From VGJW01 sp035286125 (GTDB lineage: Bacteria; Cyanobacteriota; Sericytochromatia; S15B-MN24; VGJW01), in NCBI GenBank assembly GCA_035286125.1, contig JAYKIS010000050.1:1-8665 (forward strand): a stretch of DNA of 8,665 bases. The letters run 5' to 3'. Each line of letters begins with the position of its first letter. Position 1 is the stretch's first letter. This document shows positions 5,310 through 8,665 of the stretch, piece after piece. Below the pieces are notes generated by a model. That model was not told the origin of the DNA and searched no databases. It saw nothing but the letters and a program-made list of their open reading frames with translations. Position numbers and translations under genes: made by a program.

Positions 5310-5730
5310 CGCGCGCCAACAAGCTGCGGCCCGCAGCCTCGACGCCTGCGGCCAGGACCTTGCCTCGGCGCAACGCCTGCTGACCTACGACGACGACGCC
5401 CTCGATGACCGGCTCCGCCAAACGCTCCTGAATTTTGCGGGTGGTATCGGCGGCCGCCCCCGTAACCCGGGCCAAATCACCGGCAGCATCGCCCAGCCGG
5501 GCACCTGCTTCACGAACGTGGCCGCCCACGCCTTCCAGGGCCTCCGCCTCGCGCGTGACGCGGTCGAGGACCCGCTCCATGCGATCGACGGCATCCGGCA
5601 GACGCTGCATCGTGCGCGCAAGCAGCAGCAGGACCCAGCCGGCAAGAACCGCCAAACCCACGCCCATCCATGTCAGGATGGCCTGGCCAAGCTGCTGGAG
5701 GTCTCCATAGGGTGCAACGGCGAGCGTCAA
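5224..5730 (-). CDS. DUF948-like single-pass membrane protein with coiled coil
   Basis: A 168-residue protein with one membrane helix at about residues 17-38 (hydrophobic core GVGLAVLAGWVLLLLA). A long heptad-like helix follows (about 41-105, e.g. AVDRMERVLDRVTREAEAL), then a Val-rich patch (VIEGVVVVG) and a Pro-rich tail. This plan resembles DUF948 proteins, whose role is not well defined; I rate the family match as likely, not certain. The start is TTG 5730, overlapping the stop of the upstream gene as TTGA, so translation is probably coupled. The weak ribosome binding site GTGAGG lies in a small inverted repeat (GTGAG-N5-CTCAC, 5732-5746) that could fold over it. ATG at residue 22 is a less likely start, as it would cut the membrane helix. 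Its last 28 codons run antisense over the dgkA 3' end. Confidence 0.72.
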   Translation of the reverse strand: MTLAVAPYGDLQQLGQAILTWMGVGLAVLAGWVLLLLARTMQRLPDAVDRMERVLDRVTREAEALEGVGGHVREAGARLGDAAGDLARVTGAAADTTRKIQERLAEPVIEGVVVVGQQALRRGKVLAAGVEAAGRSLLARVRGTRTEPRVPIVTTPVVPESGHPPQRP

Positions 5731-6185
5731 CGTGAGAGGGCCTCACGCTCCCGACGGCGCGCCTCGCTGACCTGTTCGGCAAGGACGCGTTGCCTTTCGC
5801 GTTCCCGAACCCGGGCGGCTTGCTCGCGAAGCTGATCGGGCAGGAGGGCTCGCTCGCGCTCACGGTCCTCTTCCCGTTGTGCCTCGAGCCGGGTGAAGAA
5901 ACGCGCAACGACCATTTGTGCCAGTTTGGCAGCCCAATCGGCCAAGCTCTGGAATGGCCGCACCAGAGCATCCCGCAATGTGCGACCGATGCGCTGCAAG
6001 GCGCCCAGAAGACCGCTGCCCCGAGGCACCTCGGATTTGGCCGCGGCCTGAAGGTCAAGCCCGCTGGCATAGCGCTGGGGCAGCCAATCCGTCAGACCTG
6101 CCAAGGCACGGGTCAGGGCTCGCAGCCGACCAGCAGGCCGCCCCTGGACAGGGGCGCCACTTGGGCGAAGCTCGTCTGCCTGCAT
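5727..6185 (-). CDS. Hypothetical helical, highly charged protein (152 aa)
   Basis: No family recognised. It has no signal peptide or clear membrane segment. Residues 57-100 can form amphipathic helices (around LVRPFQSLADWAAKLAQMVV). Residues 100-152 are a very charged Arg/Glu helix (RERERQRVLAEQ, EARRREREAL), typical of a coiled coil. It is rich in Arg throughout. Its stop overlaps the start of the DUF948-like membrane gene by 4 nt, which suggests the two products work together, perhaps as a peripheral partner of the membrane protein. No Shine-Dalgarno sequence precedes ATG 6185. TATAAC on the same strand (6200-6195) lies about 10 nt ahead, so the mRNA may be nearly leaderless. The antisense frames here are broken or of odd composition, and the TTGA coupling supports this frame. 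Confidence 0.65.
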   Translation of the reverse strand: MQADELRPSGAPVQGRPAGRLRALTRALAGLTDWLPQRYASGLDLQAAAKSEVPRGSGLLGALQRIGRTLRDALVRPFQSLADWAAKLAQMVVARFFTRLEAQREEDRERERALLPDQLREQAARVRERERQRVLAEQVSEARRREREALSR

Positions 6186-6194
6186 CTGTTGGTG

Positions 6195-6200
6195 GTTATA
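6195..6200 (-). promoter_or_regulatory. Candidate -10 element (TATAAC) before the 152-aa gene
   Basis: On the minus strand TATAAC (five of six to TATAAT) ends 9 nt before ATG 6185. No convincing -35 element is seen at normal spacing. If used, transcription would start at or within a few bases of the start codon. Confidence 0.3.
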
Positions 6201-6201
6201 C

Positions 6202-6229
6202 CCCCGAGGGGCCGCAAGCTGACGTCAGC
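6202..6229. repeat. Perfect 12-bp palindrome next to a short GC hairpin
   Basis: GCTGACGTCAGC (6218-6229) is a perfect palindrome. Six bases away is CCCC-GA-GGGG-type DNA (6202-6211, CCCCGAGGGG). Both lie in the 48-nt gap between the glycosyltransferase gene and the 152-aa gene. The palindrome could be an operator for a dimeric regulator. There is no T-tract on the minus strand to make this a clear terminator. Confidence 0.4.
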
Positions 6230-6233
6230 CGTG

Positions 6234-8665
6234 CTAGAGCCACTTCGGGAACCAGATGTGCTTGTGGTAGTACCACCATGGAATCGGCCATCCGGCCAAG
6301 AGCGGATAGAAGAAGACAAACAGGCCCACGACAATCGCCAGGTAGACGGGAGGGATGAACGCCGTCCGGCGGTGGCGCCAGAGCCTGTCGAGGATGAAGG
6401 CCAACAGGATGCAGGTGAAGGGGATGGCCTCGAACATGTAGTGCAGGAACACCAATGCCCGGGGTTCGACGCCCCAAGCCAGCCAGAGCCCGAGGGCAAA
6501 GGCAGCCGGCAGGCCGAACCGCCAGTCGAGGCGCCGGAAGGCAACCCACGTCGCGCCGAGGACCACGGGCAGATAGGCCCACCAGATGGCGGGGTTGCCG
6601 ATGGCGACGATGCCCCCGATCGTGCCGTCCTTGAAGTCCTTGAACCAGTACCAGGTCGGCCGGTACAACAAGGGCCACGTCCACCACGAGGACTGGTAGT
6701 TGTGGCTGGCCGTCATTTCCGCGTGGTAGCGATACATCCGGCCCTGCAACTCCCAGAGGTCGCGCAGCGTATGCTCGGGGTGCTGAACGAACCAGGGCAC
6801 GTAGCTCAGGGCGTAGACGAGGACCGGCACCACCCCGGCAAAGACCACGAGGCGAAGGGCCAAACGCGGCCCCAGCCCGTCCGGGTCCCCCACCCTGCGG
6901 TAGCGGATGGCCTCGAACAGCAGCAGGAAGACACCGATGCCCCAGGCATAGATGGCGGACCATCGGCTGGCCACGGCGGCCCCCATGGCGAGCCCCCACA
7001 GCAGGAGCGGTCCCTCGGCCGCCAGAAACGCACCCAACCTCCCGGGACCGGCCAGGGCGACGACGGCCTCTCGTTCCGGCTGATCCGGCAGCCAGAGCCG
7101 GACAGGACTGCGCAGGGCCTTCAGCCACAGCGCCCACGCACCCAGACACATGAAGAGGACGACAAAGATGTTGGTCATGGCGACCCTGCTTTGCACGAAG
7201 AAAACGCCGTCCATGGCCAGGAGCGATGCCGCGAGGACAGCCACCCTGCGCTGACCGAACATCTGCCGGCTCATCGCATACACGACAGCGAGCGTTGCCG
7301 CGCCAGCCAGCAGGCTCGCAACCCTCCATCCCCACGCATCGGGGGTGCCCGTAAGCACAAGCGCCGCCGCGATGGCCAGTTTGCCGAGGTGAGGGTGGGT
7401 CCACTCGTAGGGTTCGACCCCATCAACGAATTCCTTCGCCGTCCGGGCGTGGTAGACTTCGTCGAAGATCTGCTCATTGGGCAGGCCCAGGCGAACGGCC
7501 CCGAGCGCCAGGAATCCAGCGGCGATGCCCACGAGCCATCGCGTGTCCATCGGTCCCCACGGCTCTCGAGCGGGCATCACGACCGCGGGGCCGCGACGGA
7601 CATGGCGCAGGCCCATGGCCAGCAACGCGTGGTGCAGCAAGCGACGAGGGGGGGCATCGGCCGGCAACAGGAACCTGCCGAGCAGATCTCCGAAGGCGAA
7701 CATGGCCAACAAGACGGCCACCAGGATCAGGCCGGACTCGAACAACTCGCGCACCGCACCCCACCACGCACCGGGTGGGTGATACAGACCGAAGGCATAA
7801 GCGAGGTTGGCCGTGGCGACTGCCGTCAGTATTGCCCAATGGAGGCGAATCCGGCAGTTGACGGCCGCCGCCACGGTCAGGAGGCCCAGCCCCAGGAAGA
7901 TGTAGCGCTCGTGCATGCGCGTCGTCAGCAGGAAGCAAGCCAGAGGCACCAGGGCGATCAACAGGTCGGCGCGCGGCAACGACAAACGCTTGCCCGCCTC
8001 GACCACCTTCCAGACGAGGATGCCAAGCACGGCGGAGACCAGGACGATCCCCCACGCCGCATGCGGGATGCCCAGGAGCTTTCGGCTATCAGGCTGCCAC
8101 ATGCCCGTCGCAGCCCAGAGGTTGAACGCATTGACGGAACTGTGCGGATAAGTGGCCGCCGTGGCCGCAAGCTTCTCGCGCAGGAAGACGAATGGCCCGA
8201 CCAGACCACCGTGGGTCTTGTCCAGCATCGTGAACGGGAGGATCAACGCATAACCGAGGGCGGCACCGCGGGCAATGGCCTTGAGCCAGCGCGAGGGAGA
8301 GGCGGCAGGGCCACCCGCCAGCAGCAGCATGGGGGCCACGAAAACCGCCTGAGGCTTGATCATGCCGGCCACGGCCAGAATCAGCATGGACGATTCGAGC
8401 CTGCCTTCGCGGCGGGCCACCCACGCCCACGCCACCGTCGCAAGCAGGACAGCGTCCATCTGGCCCCAGAACGCCGACACGCCCCAGCTCAAGGGCGAGA
8501 GGAGCCAGGCGGACGCCAGCCACGTGCGGGCACGCGGCCCGATGCGCCCGTCCGTCAGCCGCAGAAAGGCAGCCAGCGTCACGAAGTCGGCCACGACACC
8601 CGGCAGCTTGACCAGGACACGGGTCACGAGGGGGCCGACTGCGTTTCCACCCAGCAGCCCCTGCA
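6234..8665 (-). CDS. Double GT-C membrane glycosyltransferase: Gpi18/COG5542-like half fused to PMT (GT39) half; N-terminus beyond window
   Basis: At least 809 codons are open to the right edge, with no stop before it. The coding likely starts outside the window, so the GTG at 8627 need not be the start. Numbering from that GTG: residues 1-320 are multi-pass and match Gpi18-like mannosyltransferases (COG5542), with FWGQMDAV (53-60), GMIKPQAVF (88-96), SSVNAFNLW (163-171) and TRMHERYIF (236-244). A short cytosolic-looking link follows (321-360). Residues 361-797 match dolichyl-phosphate-mannose-protein mannosyltransferase (PMT): the catalytic-loop IFDEVYHA (D389-E390), THPHLGK (410-416), the LAMDGVFFVQSRVAM block (470-484) and a PMT_4TMC C-terminus with NPAIWWAY and FLHYMFEAIPF. 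Such enzymes move sugars from polyprenyl-phosphate carriers to proteins or glycans on the outer face of the membrane. Two GT-C modules in one chain is unusual. Substrates cannot be told from sequence. Confidence 0.88.
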   Translation of the reverse strand, partial: QGLLGGNAVGPLVTRVLVKLPGVVADFVTLAAFLRLTDGRIGPRARTWLASAWLLSPLSWGVSAFWGQMDAVLLATVAWAWVARREGRLESSMLILAVAGMIKPQAVFVAPMLLLAGGPAASPSRWLKAIARGAALGYALILPFTMLDKTHGGLVGPFVFLREKLAATAATYPHSSVNAFNLWAATGMWQPDSRKLLGIPHAAWGIVLVSAVLGILVWKVVEAGKRLSLPRADLLIALVPLACFLLTTRMHERYIFLGLGLLTVAAAVNCRIRLHWAILTAVATANLAYAFGLYHPPGAWWGAVRELFESGLILVAVLLAMFAFGDLLGRFLLPADAPPRRLLHHALLAMGLRHVRRGPAVVMPAREPWGPMDTRWLVGIAAGFLALGAVRLGLPNEQIFDEVYHARTAKEFVDGVEPYEWTHPHLGKLAIAAALVLTGTPDAWGWRVASLLAGAATLAVVYAMSRQMFGQRRVAVLAASLLAMDGVFFVQSRVAMTNIFVVLFMCLGAWALWLKALRSPVRLWLPDQPEREAVVALAGPGRLGAFLAAEGPLLLWGLAMGAAVASRWSAIYAWGIGVFLLLFEAIRYRRVGDPDGLGPRLALRLVVFAGVVPVLVYALSYVPWFVQHPEHTLRDLWELQGRMYRYHAEMTASHNYQSSWWTWPLLYRPTWYWFKDFKDGTIGGIVAIGNPAIWWAYLPVVLGATWVAFRRLDWRFGLPAAFALGLWLAWGVEPRALVFLHYMFEAIPFTCILLAFILDRLWRHRRTAFIPPVYLAIVVGLFVFFYPLLAGWPIPWWYYHKHIWFPKWL

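Noticed and set aside
6196..7404. 402-aa minus-strand frame inside the glycosyltransferase gene
   Set aside because: Same strand but a different frame from the PMT sequence; Arg/Pro/Gly-rich without motifs, while the PMT frame carries all family marks.

Overview
The window is about 8.7 kb of GC-rich bacterial chromosome, densely packed with housekeeping genes and a few lineage-specific ones. I see no mobile element, CRISPR array, rRNA, tRNA or phage gene. The gene orders ybaB-recR, HIT-rpsU and pgpH(HD)-ybeY-dgkA recall Firmicutes, Cyanobacteria and related Gram-positive-type lineages. A PMT-family (GT39) glycosyltransferase and a zinc-finger anti-sigma factor fit that picture. I cannot name the organism. 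A GC-rich, poorly sampled member of that broad group is a reasonable guess, but only a guess.

Layout. (1) 1-702, minus strand: ybaB/ebfC followed by the first 113 codons of recR, which runs off the left edge. (2) 703-804: divergent intergenic region with an ECF-type promoter candidate. (3) 805-2622, plus strand: ECF sigma factor, membrane-anchored zinc-finger anti-sigma factor, a 67-residue exported proline-rich protein and a HIT-family hydrolase, overlapping or almost touching. (4) 2628-2930: a good sigma70-type promoter, rpsU (57 aa) and a hairpin terminator. (5) 2942-5309, plus strand: an HD-domain membrane phosphodiesterase related to PgpH/YqfF but without the extracellular domain, then ybeY, then dgkA/undecaprenol kinase, all overlapping. 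(6) 5224-6185, minus strand: a DUF948-like membrane coiled-coil protein and a soluble helical protein of unknown function. The first overlaps the end of dgkA by 86 nt in antisense. (7) 6234-8665, minus strand: a very long multi-pass protein, cut by the right edge, joining a Gpi18/COG5542-like GT-C half to a PMT-type GT-C half.

How the genes fit together. recR and ybaB belong to recombination and nucleoid functions. The sigma/anti-sigma pair should form a signal-responsive switch, with the small exported protein and perhaps the HIT protein in the same transcript. rpsU and ybeY serve translation and ribosome maturation. The HD protein (predicted c-di-AMP hydrolase) and the lipid kinase serve second-messenger and cell-envelope lipid functions. 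The double GT-C protein probably uses polyprenyl-phosphate sugars, a lipid pool that undecaprenol kinase can feed.

Nothing here is a clearly new defence or mobile system. The most unusual points are the ECF cassette with its tiny exported protein, the pared-down PgpH, the double GT-C fusion, and the antisense overlap of dgkA with the DUF948-like gene.
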